From Chromobacterium rhizoryzae (GTDB lineage: Bacteria > Pseudomonadota > Gammaproteobacteria > Burkholderiales > Chromobacteriaceae): a stretch of 64,000 nt of DNA. The translations under genes were made by a program, and so were the position numbers. Below, one piece after another: positions 50,263 to 57,898 of this stretch. The stretch covers positions 1,488,001 through 1,552,000 of the forward strand of contig NZ_CP066126.1 in the NCBI RefSeq assembly GCF_020544465.1. Direction: 5' to 3'. The stretch's first letter is position 1. Each line of letters opens with the position of its first letter. Under the pieces are notes generated by a model. It did not search any database and was not told the origin of the DNA. It worked only from the letters and a program-made list of their open reading frames with translations.

Positions 50263-52086
50263 TCAGCGACCGCTGATCATCTGCAATTGCTCGACGACCG
50301 GGCCCAGCGCCAGCGCGGGAACATAGTTGAGCGCGCCCACCAGCAAGACGGTGCCTATCAGCAGCACCACGAACAGCGGGCCATGGGTGGGCAGGGTGCC
50401 GCCGGTGACGGCCAGCCGCTTCTTGGCGGCCAAGGAACCGGCGATGGCCAGGATGGGCACGATCATGAAGAAGCGGCCGAAGAACATGGCCACCGCGGTG
50501 GCGACGTTGTAGAAGGGCGTGTTGGCGGACAGGCCGGCGAAGGCGCTGCCGTTGTTGTTGGCGGCCGAGGTGAAGGCGTACAACACCTCGCTGAAGCCGT
50601 GGGCGCCGGGGTTGAGGACGCCGGCCTTGCCGGAGGCGGCCAGCACCGCGATGGCGGTCAGCGTCAGCACCAGAACCGGGGTGACCAGAATGGTGATCGC
50701 CGTCATCTTCATCTCATGGATTTCTATCTTCTTGCCCAGGTATTCCGGGGTGCGGCCCACCATCAGGCCGGAGATGAACACCGCCAGGATGGCGAAGATC
50801 AGCATGCCGTACAGGCCGGAGCCGACGCCGCCGAACACCACCTCGCCCAGCTGCATCAGGAAGGTGGGTACCAGGCCGCCGATCGGGGTCAGCGAATCGT
50901 GCATGGCGTTGACCGCGCCGCAGGAGGCGGAGGTGGTCACCGCGATGAACAGCGAGGTGTCGATGACGCCGAAGCGGGTTTCCTTGCCTTCCATATTGCC
51001 GCCGGCCTGCAAATGGCTGGCCTGCTGATCCACGCCCATTGCGCTCAGCTGCGGCACGCCGGCCTGCTCCGCGCCGGTGGCCGTCACGACCGCGCAGACG
51101 AACATCACCGTCATCGCGGCGATGATGGCCCAGCCTTGACGCTGGTCGCCCACCATGCGGCCGAACACGAAGCACAGCGCCGCCGGGATCAGGAAGATGG
51201 CCAGGCTTTGCAGGAAGTTGCTCAGCGGGGTGGGGTTTTCAAACGGGTGCGCCGAGTTGGCGTTGAAGAAGCCGCCGCCGTTGGTGCCCAGCAGCTTGAT
51301 CGCTTCTTGCGAGGCCACCGGCCCCATGGGCAGCGTTTGCTGCTGGGTGCTGGCGTCCGCCATCACCGGCTTGCCGTCGGCGCCCAGGACCGCGTTGCCC
51401 TGAGCATCGGTCTTGGCCTGCTGATAATGGGTGGTTTCCACCGTCTGCGCGTTTTTATAGGCGGACAGGTTCTGGATCATGCCTTGCTGGCTGAAGGCCA
51501 GCGCGAACACGAAGGACAGCGGCAGCAATACGTAGAGGGTGAAGCGGGTGACGTCCACCCAGAAGTTGCCGATCTTGGCCGAGCCGTGACGGACAAAGCC
51601 GCGCACCAGGGCCAGCACCACCGCCGCGCCGGTGGCGGCGGACAGGAAGTTCTGCACCGTCAGGCCCAGCATCTGCACCAGATAGCCCATGGTGGATTCG
51701 CCGCCATAGCCTTGCCAGTTGGTGTTGGTGACGAAGGAGATCGCGGTGTTGAACGCGGAATCCGGCGCCACCGCGCCCATGCCTTGCGGGTTGAACGGCA
51801 GCCAGCCCTGCAAGCGTTGCAGCAGATACAAGGCCAGCGCGCCCAGCACATTGAACAACAGCAAGGCGACGGCGTAGCCGCGCCAGCCCATGTCTTCGTC
51901 CGGCTTGACGCCGGCCAGCCGGTAAAAGCCGCGCTCCAGCAGCGCGAACAGGCGCAGGGGGCCGACATTGTCGCCCTGCATCACGCGGGCGATATAGGCG
52001 CCCAGCGGCCAGGCCAGCGCCAGCAGCACCAGCAGGAACAAGCCCAGCTGCAAGGGTGCGGCCGAGCCGATGAAATTGGCGAACAT
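50263..52086 (-). CDS. kdpA: Potassium-transporting ATPase K+-binding subunit KdpA
   Basis: A 607-residue membrane protein of the SKT superfamily with about ten helices and four selectivity-filter-like loops, including SFVTNTNWQGYGGES, GTNGGGFFNANSAHPFENP, TTSASCGAVNAM and TSAANNNGSAFAGL. Starts at the ATG at 52086, three bases after the kdpF stop. It selects and conducts K+ in the KdpFABC pump. Confidence 0.97.
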   Translation of the reverse strand: MFANFIGSAAPLQLGLFLLVLLALAWPLGAYIARVMQGDNVGPLRLFALLERGFYRLAGVKPDEDMGWRGYAVALLLFNVLGALALYLLQRLQGWLPFNPQGMGAVAPDSAFNTAISFVTNTNWQGYGGESTMGYLVQMLGLTVQNFLSAATGAAVVLALVRGFVRHGSAKIGNFWVDVTRFTLYVLLPLSFVFALAFSQQGMIQNLSAYKNAQTVETTHYQQAKTDAQGNAVLGADGKPVMADASTQQQTLPMGPVASQEAIKLLGTNGGGFFNANSAHPFENPTPLSNFLQSLAIFLIPAALCFVFGRMVGDQRQGWAIIAAMTVMFVCAVVTATGAEQAGVPQLSAMGVDQQASHLQAGGNMEGKETRFGVIDTSLFIAVTTSASCGAVNAMHDSLTPIGGLVPTFLMQLGEVVFGGVGSGLYGMLIFAILAVFISGLMVGRTPEYLGKKIEIHEMKMTAITILVTPVLVLTLTAIAVLAASGKAGVLNPGAHGFSEVLYAFTSAANNNGSAFAGLSANTPFYNVATAVAMFFGRFFMIVPILAIAGSLAAKKRLAVTGGTLPTHGPLFVVLLIGTVLLVGALNYVPALALGPVVEQLQMISGR

Positions 52087-52088
52087 GA

Positions 52089-52178
52089 TTAAAAATTCTC
52101 CGGCTTAAGCAGTGCGTAGATCAGATAGCCAAGCAGGCCCAGCGCGATCAGCGCGCTGAGCAGATACCAGACGCTCAT
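52089..52178 (-). CDS. kdpF: Potassium-transporting ATPase small subunit KdpF
   Basis: A 29-residue single-helix peptide (starting MSVWYLLSALIALGLLGYLI and ending KPENF), typical of KdpF in length and end. It stabilises the Kdp complex in the membrane. Its ATG overlaps the TGA of the tiny ORF upstream (ATGA), and kdpA follows after two bases. Confidence 0.9.
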   Translation of the reverse strand: MSVWYLLSALIALGLLGYLIYALLKPENF

Positions 52179-52270
52179 TCCTTTTCTCCCAGTTTCCGGC
52201 AGCCGGCGACGAAGCCGCAGGCCAGCGCGCCGAACAACAGGACGAGTCCCAGATAGACGACATCCATCAT
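52175..52270 (-). CDS. Tiny membrane ORF preceding kdpF
   Basis: A 31-codon frame starting at an ATG with GGAG seven bases upstream. It encodes a hydrophobic helix (VVYLGLVLLFGALACGFVAG) and a charged tail (CRKLGEKE). Its TGA overlaps the kdpF start by four bases, so the two are translationally coupled. It is too short for most gene finders. Similar short ORFs before kdpF exist in other Kdp operons as I recall. A role in Kdp assembly is inferred from position only. Confidence 0.68.
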   Translation of the reverse strand: MMDVVYLGLVLLFGALACGFVAGCRKLGEKE

Positions 52271-52630
52271 GAAAATCTCCATTTGAATCAGTAATGGAAA
52301 GGTACTGAAGCCGGCGTCAAAAACCCGATAAAAGCCGTTGGATAGAGATAAAAATCGCGTAAAAATCGATGGGAAATCGTCGTTTGGCGCAAATTCGGAC
52401 GGATTTCGGCGAGAAAAGGAATTTTCTTTATGCGCGCGGAGGCGGAGACGCAGAGGACAACGGGCGGACGACCGGCGTCGCTGGACGCGGGCGCGGCGGC
52501 GGGAAACGAAACGGGCGGCTCGGCACAGGCGGCAAGCGCGCTGTCCGCTTCAAGGCAGGGAGGTTGCGGCGTGGCGTATGGCTGGGCCGCTAACCGTCAA
52601 CAGGCGGCAAGCCGCCAGTGGGCAAGGTGT
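52271..52630. promoter_or_regulatory. Upstream region of the kdp operon
   Basis: 360 bases without a supported gene. The proximal part holds direct repeats that may bind KdpE; a TTGACG (minus strand, 52320-52315) could be a -35 box but no good -10 was found. The distal part has GC-rich frames on the plus strand that look random. Confidence 0.4.
52349..52368 (-). promoter_or_regulatory. Tandem direct repeat, candidate KdpE site
   Basis: TAAAAATCG occurs twice with an 11-bp period (52349-52357 and 52360-52368); on the minus strand this reads CGATTTTTA twice. T-rich sites of this kind lie upstream of the E. coli kdp promoter. The site is ~80-95 bases before the first start codon of the operon. 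Confidence 0.45.
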
Positions 52631-52822
52631 TCAGAACAGGTCGTCGCAGCGGTCGGCCAGGAATCGGGCATCGTCCCGATCGTGCGCGCGCTGGCGCACT
52701 TTCTGCTGGCGCGACCTCTCAGCATCACTCAACTGAGGCTTGGCGACCGCATAGAGAAAACTCTCGTGCTGGTCTCTAGCCTGCTTTCTGCGAACACTCA
52801 GAGGAATACGGGAAGTCATCAT
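52631..52822 (-). CDS. Small basic hypothetical protein
   Basis: A 63-residue frame (or 62 from the second ATG) rich in Arg, Gln and Asp (RIPLSVRRKQARDQHESFLY ... RCDDLF). The ribosome site AGAGG lies nine bases upstream. No signal peptide or membrane helix, and no family recognised. It is supported only by protein-like composition and a plausible start, so it may be a chance frame. Confidence 0.4.
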   Translation of the reverse strand: MMTSRIPLSVRRKQARDQHESFLYAVAKPQLSDAERSRQQKVRQRAHDRDDARFLADRCDDLF

Positions 52823-53129
52823 CCTTGCACCTCTCGGTCACGTACTTGTGTGAGGCCAGGGCAAACCCTGACCCTTTGACATTGACGCTATTTTCGCGAT
52901 TTGTAAAGCCCTGTTTGCTTGTGATTAGGAGCAAATCGGACTTGGGCATTCCAGCGGACTCCGCCCACGCTACCGGCGCGATGTTACCGCAGCATGATGG
53001 AGCGGGCGTCCGGGGCAAGTCTTTGAGGTAAATCACTTTTCGAATAATGTTGTTTCGAAACGGTATAAATCGTTATATGAAACTGGCGTAGCATGCCGCT
53101 ATCGAATGGCGCGGCCAAGGAGCGGTTTT
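52823..53129. other. Intergenic region before the TauE/SafE gene
   Basis: About 300 bases, moderately AT-rich near the right end. GTTTCGAAAC, a 10-bp palindrome near 53051-53060, and TATAAATCGTTATAT beyond it could be part of the promoter for the downstream permease. No gene supported. Confidence 0.35.
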
Positions 53130-53900
53130 ATGGAGTGGGGGTATGCGATCGCGGGTTTGGCGGTGGGCTTCATCGTTGGTCTGACCGGCGTGGGCGGAGG
53201 TTCGCTGATGACGCCCATCTTGCTGTGGTTCGGCATCTCTCCGGCCACCGCGGTGGGCACGGATCTCTTATACGCGGCCTTGACCAAGATGGGCGGAGTG
53301 ACGGTGCATCATCGCCAAGGCCATGTCGATTGGCGCATCGCCGGCTGGCTGACCGCCGGCAGCGTGCCGGCGGCCCTGCTGGTGCTGGCCGGCCTGTCCT
53401 ATCTGCATCTGCCGGAAAAAATGCTGGACACCCTGTTCAAGCTGGTGCTGGGCGTCGCCTTGCTGCTGACCGCCGCGGCCATCCTGGGCAAACCCTTGCT
53501 CTTGCGCTGGCTGGGCCGCGCCGGCGCGGCCAGCCCGTCGTTCGAGCCGCGGATAGGCTTGACCGTGGCCACCGGCGTGGTGTTGGGCGTTTTGGTCACG
53601 CTCAGTTCCATCGGCGCCGGGGCCCTGGGCACCCTGGCCTTGTTCCTGCTGTATCCGGCCTTGCCGACTTCGCGGCTGGTGGGCACCGAAATCGCCCACG
53701 CGGTGCCCTTGACCCTGGTGGCCGGTCTGGGACACGCCGGGCTCGGCAATGTGGATTTTACGCTCTTGCTCAATCTGCTGGCGGGCTCCCTGCCCGGCAT
53801 CTGGCTGGGCAGCAAGCTGACGCGGCGGCTGGCGGAGGGCTGGTTGCGGCCGGCGCTGGCGGTGATGCTGGCGGTGATAGGCGGCAAGCTGGTGTTGTGA
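53130..53900 (+). CDS. TauE/SafE-family anion permease
   Basis: A 256-residue inner-membrane protein with about seven or eight helices and the family's duplicated motif: VGFIVGLTGVGGGSLMTPIL in the first half and VVLGVLVTLSSIGAGALGTL in the second. ATG 53130 follows AAGGAG, so the frame is shortened from an upstream start. Members export sulfite, sulfoacetate or other organosulfur anions. Substrate unknown here. A clean terminator follows. Confidence 0.85.
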   Translation: MEWGYAIAGLAVGFIVGLTGVGGGSLMTPILLWFGISPATAVGTDLLYAALTKMGGVTVHHRQGHVDWRIAGWLTAGSVPAALLVLAGLSYLHLPEKMLDTLFKLVLGVALLLTAAAILGKPLLLRWLGRAGAASPSFEPRIGLTVATGVVLGVLVTLSSIGAGALGTLALFLLYPALPTSRLVGTEIAHAVPLTLVAGLGHAGLGNVDFTLLLNLLAGSLPGIWLGSKLTRRLAEGWLRPALAVMLAVIGGKLVL

Positions 53901-53925
53901 GCCGCGGCGCGGCATGACGGGACAG

Positions 53926-53947
53926 GGCGGCTCAGGCCGCCTTTTTT
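53926..53947 (+). terminator. Terminator of the TauE/SafE gene
   Basis: GGCGGC-TCAG-GCCGCC followed by six T, 25 bases after the stop codon. Confidence 0.9.
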
Positions 53948-53960
53948 CATGGCCGCGCGC

Positions 53961-54038
53961 AAAAAAAACGCCCTGATCGGAGAGGCGAGCAGGGCTGAAA
54001 TGCAAACAACAAAAGGAGAAGCCATCATTAAGCCTCTC
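53961..54038 (-). ncRNA. Candidate attenuator-like small RNA (orphan leader)
   Basis: On the minus strand, GAGAGG precedes two ATGs (54028 and 54025) of a short frame (MMASPFVVCISALLAS). This runs into a hairpin (GCCCTG/CAGGGC, 53970-53995) followed by eight T. The ribosome-site segment GAGAGGC (54038-54032) is complementary to GCCTCTC in the hairpin loop (53986-53980), so two alternative structures can form. No gene to be regulated follows on this strand. It may be an independent RNA or only a second terminator. Confidence 0.3.
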
Positions 54039-54118
54039 AATATTAGTATTTCGTAATCCTGATGCCCTTGACCTGGAGCAAGAAAGCGGCGGCAGCCAAG
54101 GCCGACGGCGTGGAAGAC

Positions 54119-54147
54119 AAAAAAAGACCGCGCAGCAGGCGCGGTCT
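54119..54147 (-). terminator. Terminator of the recA-recX-alaS transcript
   Basis: On the minus strand AGACCGCGC-CTGCT-GCGCGGTCT, a perfect 9-bp stem, is followed by a run of T. It lies ~115 bases after the alaS stop, beyond a repeat element. Confidence 0.9.
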
Positions 54148-54170
54148 GTTGACGAGAGTTGGGAGGCTTA

Positions 54171-54263
54171 GAACCTGTTTCCGATCTGCTGCGCGTCGGC
54201 GATACGGCGTTGAAAACGTTTTCGCCTTGTCTTGCCTTAGCCCGCGAGATCGCAAACACGTTC
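54171..54263 (+). repeat. Family 1 MITE-like element, copy 13 (short form, 93 bp)
   Basis: Both ends are intact (GAACCTGTTTCCGATCT; CGCAAACACGTTC) and flanked by TTA, but the central hairpin with ATGTAC...GTACAT is missing. The right TTA (54264-54266) is the alaS stop codon TAA read from the other strand. Confidence 0.9.
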
Positions 54264-56897
54264 TTACAGCTTAGCCGCCACCCAGGCCTGCACGCCGGCC
54301 AAGGCCGCCGCCAGGTTTTCCGGCTGGGTGCCGCCGGCCTGGGCCATGTCCGGACGGCCGCCGCCCTTGCCGCCCACTTGCTGGGCGACGAAGTTGACCA
54401 GTTCGCCCGCCTTGAGCTTGGAGGTCAGGTCGGCGGTGACGCCGGCCACCAGCGCCACTTTGCCGTCGCCCTTGGCGGCCAGCACGATGGCGGCGGAGCC
54501 CAGCTTGTCCTTCAGCTTGTCCAGGGTTTCGCGCAGCGCGTTGTTGTCCGCGCCCGGCAGTTCCACCGCCAGCACCTTGACGCCGTTGACGTCGGCCGCG
54601 CCGTCGGCCAGGCTGTCGCCGGCGGAGGCGGCCAGTTGGCCCTTGAGTTTGGCCAGCTCTTTTTCCAGGGTCTTGACGTTGTCCTGCAGGCTGCCGATCT
54701 TGGCGGCCACCTCGTCCAGCGTCTGCGCTTTCAGCGCGCCGGCCGCCTCTTTGAGCAGGGCGTCCTGAGCCTGGATGTGGGCGATGGCGCCTTCGCCGGT
54801 GACGGCTTCGACGCGGCGCACGCCGGCGGCGACGCCGCTTTCCGCCACGATCTTGAACAGGCCGATGTCGCCGGTACGCTGCACATGGGTGCCGCCGCAC
54901 AGTTCGGCGGAGAAGTCGCCCATGGTCAGCACGCGCACTTCATCGCCGTATTTTTCGCCGAACAGCATCATCGCGCCGGATTTCTGCGCGGCTTCCATGC
55001 TCATCACTTCGGCCTTGACCGGCAAGTTGTGGCTGATCACGCGGTTGACCACGCGCTCCAGCTCGGCGATCTGTTCTGCGCTGACCGGTTCGCCGTGGGC
55101 GAAGTCGAAGCGGGTGCGCTCCGGATTCACCAGCGAGCCCTTCTGCGCGACATGGTCGCCCAGCACGTGGCGCAGCGCCGCGTGCAAGAGGTGGGTGGCG
55201 GAGTGGTTGCGGGCGCTGGCGGCGCGCGCGTGCAGATCGATGGTGGCGGTCACGCTGTCGCCGACGGCCAGACGGCCGCGGGCCAGCTTGCCCTTGTGGC
55301 CGAACACCGCGGCCTGGATCTTCTGGGTGTCGTTGACGTCGAACAGCGCGCCGATGCCGCCTTGCAGCGAAATCTCGCCCACGTCGCCGACCTGGCCGCC
55401 GCCTTCGGCGTAGAAGGGGGTGTCGTCCAGCACCACGATGCCTTCTTCGCCGGCTTCCAGCGCGGCGACGGCCTCGGTGCCCTTGAACAGCGCCAAGACC
55501 TTGGCGTCGGTGCTGGCGGAATCATAGCCGTGGAAGCAGGTGTCGGCGCCGCTGTAGCTGACCTTGCCGGTCATCTTGAAGCTGGAGCCGGCGCGGCCGC
55601 GCTCCCGCTGCGCTTCCATCGCGTGCTCGAAGCCTTCCAGATCGGCGTGGATGTCGCGTTCGCGGCAGATGTCGGCGGTCAGGTCCACCGGGAAGCCGAA
55701 GGTGTCGTAGAGCTTGAAGATGGTGTCGCCGTCAAGCTTGGTCTTGCCGCCTTCCAGCGCGGAGTCCACCAGGCCCATGCCGATTTCCAGCGTCTCGGCG
55801 AACTTGATCTCCTCGGCGCGCAGCGCGTCTTCGATATGCGCCTGCTTCTCGCGCAGTTCCGGATAGGCGTCGCCCATCTCGGCCACCAGGTCGGCGACGA
55901 TCTTGTGGAAGAACAGGCCTTTCTGGCCCAGCTTGTAGCCGTGGCGGATGGCGCGGCGGGCGATGCGGCGCAGCACGTAGCCGCGGCCTTCGTTGGACGG
56001 CAAGATGCCGTCGGCGACCATGAAGCAACAGGCCCGGATGTGGTCGGCGATCACTTTGAGCGACGGCACGTCCTGGCTGTAGGCCATGCCGGTTTCGCGC
56101 GCCGCGGCGCGCACCAGGCAGGCCAGCGCGTCGGTCTCGTAGTTGGACTTGACGTGTTGCAGCACGGTGGACAGGCGTTCCAGACCCATGCCGGTGTCGA
56201 CCGACGGCTTGGGCAGCGGATGCAGGGTGCCGGACTCGTCGCGGTTGAACTGCATGAACACGTTGTTCCAGATTTCCATGAAGCGGTCGCCGTCTTCATC
56301 CGGGCTGCCCGGAGGGCCGCCGGCCACGCTCGGGCCGTGGTCGTAGAAGATCTCGGTGCAGGGGCCGCAGGGGCCGGTGTCGCCCATGGTCCAGAAGTTG
56401 TCGGAGGCGTACGGCGCGCCCTTGTTGTCGCCGATGCGGATGATCTTGTCGGCCGGCAGGCCCACGCTCTTGTGCCAGATGTCGTAGGCTTCGTCGTCGG
56501 AGGCGTAGACGGTGACCAGCAGCTTGTCCTTGGGCAGGTTCAGCCATTGCTCGCCGGTCAGGAATTCCCAGGCGAAGGTGATGGCGTCCTGCTTGAAGTA
56601 ATCGCCGAAGCTGAAGTTGCCCAGCATTTCGAAGAAGGTGTGGTGGCGCGCGGTGTAGCCGACGTTTTCCAGGTCGTTGTGCTTGCCGCCGGCGCGCAGA
56701 CATTTCTGGCTGGTGGTGGCGCGGGTGTAATCGCGTTTTTCAAAGCCCAGGAACACGTCCTTGAACTGCACCATGCCGGCGACGGTGAACATCAGCGTGG
56801 GGTCGTTGCCGGGGATCAGGCTGCTGGAGGGCACCACCTGATGGTTTTTGCCGGCAAAGAAATCCAGGAATTTCTGGCGAATTTCAGAGGTTTTCAT
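54264..56897 (-). CDS. alaS: Alanyl-tRNA synthetase
   Basis: An 877-residue class II synthetase that charges tRNA-Ala. Start MKTSEIRQKFLDFFAGKNHQ at 56897; the longer frame upstream is not used. The catalytic domain includes LMFTVAGMVQFKDVFLG and GYVLRRIARRAIRHG. The editing domain has the zinc/catalytic motifs NHSATHLLHAAL and CGGTHVQRTGDIG. The C-terminal C-Ala domain contains GGKGGGRPDMAQAGG. It is the last gene of a recA-recX-SRPBCC-alaS run. Its stop codon is the target of a repeat element. Confidence 0.97.
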   Translation of the reverse strand: MKTSEIRQKFLDFFAGKNHQVVPSSSLIPGNDPTLMFTVAGMVQFKDVFLGFEKRDYTRATTSQKCLRAGGKHNDLENVGYTARHHTFFEMLGNFSFGDYFKQDAITFAWEFLTGEQWLNLPKDKLLVTVYASDDEAYDIWHKSVGLPADKIIRIGDNKGAPYASDNFWTMGDTGPCGPCTEIFYDHGPSVAGGPPGSPDEDGDRFMEIWNNVFMQFNRDESGTLHPLPKPSVDTGMGLERLSTVLQHVKSNYETDALACLVRAAARETGMAYSQDVPSLKVIADHIRACCFMVADGILPSNEGRGYVLRRIARRAIRHGYKLGQKGLFFHKIVADLVAEMGDAYPELREKQAHIEDALRAEEIKFAETLEIGMGLVDSALEGGKTKLDGDTIFKLYDTFGFPVDLTADICRERDIHADLEGFEHAMEAQRERGRAGSSFKMTGKVSYSGADTCFHGYDSASTDAKVLALFKGTEAVAALEAGEEGIVVLDDTPFYAEGGGQVGDVGEISLQGGIGALFDVNDTQKIQAAVFGHKGKLARGRLAVGDSVTATIDLHARAASARNHSATHLLHAALRHVLGDHVAQKGSLVNPERTRFDFAHGEPVSAEQIAELERVVNRVISHNLPVKAEVMSMEAAQKSGAMMLFGEKYGDEVRVLTMGDFSAELCGGTHVQRTGDIGLFKIVAESGVAAGVRRVEAVTGEGAIAHIQAQDALLKEAAGALKAQTLDEVAAKIGSLQDNVKTLEKELAKLKGQLAASAGDSLADGAADVNGVKVLAVELPGADNNALRETLDKLKDKLGSAAIVLAAKGDGKVALVAGVTADLTSKLKAGELVNFVAQQVGGKGGGRPDMAQAGGTQPENLAAALAGVQAWVAAKL

Positions 56898-56973
56898 GTT
56901 TGATTTCGTAAGATTGCGAATTCTGGGCCGCTTTGGGGGCTTGAACCCAGAGCGGCGCGGACAGCTGATTGTG

Positions 56974-57432
56974 TCAAGCCGCGCCGGCGCTGGCAAGGGT
57001 TTCGGCGCGGCGCTTGAGCGCCTGGTTCATCAATTCGAAACCCTTGCGCGTGTCGGCCAGCAGCGTCTGGCCGAACAGCGGCAGCAAGAGGCCGCTGAAA
57101 GTTTCGCCGTGATGCAGGCGGGTGCCGCCGTTTTCCAGCGCTTCCAGGCGAAAACTGTGGCGGCCGTCCAGCAGGCCGGGCAGCAGCGCGCGCCCCAGCC
57201 ACACCAGCTCCTCCGCCGTTTGCAAGACTTCCAGCCGCGGGCGGAAGGTCAGCCGCGGCCGGCCGGGCGGATGGACGCTGACCACCAGGCGAGACCCTAT
57301 CTGCTGGCGGCCGTGCAGGCCGACGATGAAGGGGTTCCATTCCGGGTAGGCTGCCCAGTCGCACAGCACGCGCCAGACCGCGGACGGCGCGGCGTCTATG
57401 TCGATATGGGTGGCGATGCCGCGCGTTTGCAT
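56974..57432 (-). CDS. SRPBCC (START-like) domain protein
   Basis: A 152-residue protein with the helix-grip fold of polyketide cyclase/START proteins: TRGIATHIDIDAAPSAVWRV, LCDWAAYPEWNPFI and a C-terminal helix (GFELMNQALKRRAETLA). Its ATG lies two bases after the recX stop, so it is cotranscribed with recX. The ligand is unknown. Starts upstream in the same frame would overlap recX out of phase and are rejected. Confidence 0.8.
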   Translation of the reverse strand: MQTRGIATHIDIDAAPSAVWRVLCDWAAYPEWNPFIVGLHGRQQIGSRLVVSVHPPGRPRLTFRPRLEVLQTAEELVWLGRALLPGLLDGRHSFRLEALENGGTRLHHGETFSGLLLPLFGQTLLADTRKGFELMNQALKRRAETLASAGAA

Positions 57433-57434
57433 GC

Positions 57435-57890
57435 TCAGTCCTCGTCGGCGGAAAAGTCGTCGTCGGCGGTGCCGCTGAGCACCTTGCCGATCACGGACAT
57501 CGGGAAGCCGCGTCCGGCCAGAAAGCGGATCTGGCGCGCGCGCTCCTGCGGCGTGTCCGGCAGCTGGCCGAACTTCTTCCGCCATTGCGCCTGGGCGGCG
57601 GCAAGGTCGTCGCGGCCTTGCAAGGTGTCGCGGATCAGTTCGGCGTCCACGCCGCGTTGACGCATTTCCTGTTGCAGGCGGCGGCTGCCGTAGCGCTGGC
57701 CCTTGCTGTCGGCGAACTGCTGGGCGAAACGCTGATCGGACTGCCAGCTGTGTTCGGCCAGATCATCCAGCAAGGCCGTCAATTGTTCCGGGCTCTCCGC
57801 AAACGGAGCGAGCCGCCGCTCCAGCTCCCGCCGCGTGTATTCGCGGCGGGACAGGAGATCGACGGCTCGCGCCCTCAGGCTTTTTTCCAT
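57435..57890 (-). CDS. recX: RecA regulatory protein RecX
   Basis: A 151-residue protein with the three-helix RecX repeats: SLRARAVDLLSRREYTRREL, LDDLAEHSWQSDQRFAQQFA (with SKGQRYGSRRLQQEMRQRGV) and ARQIRFLAGRGFPMSVIGKV. It inhibits and modulates RecA filaments. It lies eight bases after recA, as in many proteobacteria. Confidence 0.92.
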   Translation of the reverse strand: MEKSLRARAVDLLSRREYTRRELERRLAPFAESPEQLTALLDDLAEHSWQSDQRFAQQFADSKGQRYGSRRLQQEMRQRGVDAELIRDTLQGRDDLAAAQAQWRKKFGQLPDTPQERARQIRFLAGRGFPMSVIGKVLSGTADDDFSADED

Positions 57891-57898
57891 TCAGGGAA

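Noticed and set aside
52430..52879. Plus-strand frame of 149 codons upstream of the kdp region
   Set aside because: No ribosome site, low-complexity Ala/Ser/Arg composition and no family resemblance.
54043..54255. Small frames running through family 1 elements (also at 9510-9698, 21026-21432 and 28127-28220)
   Set aside because: The translated sequence is that of the repeat itself and appears in many places; the element is non-coding.
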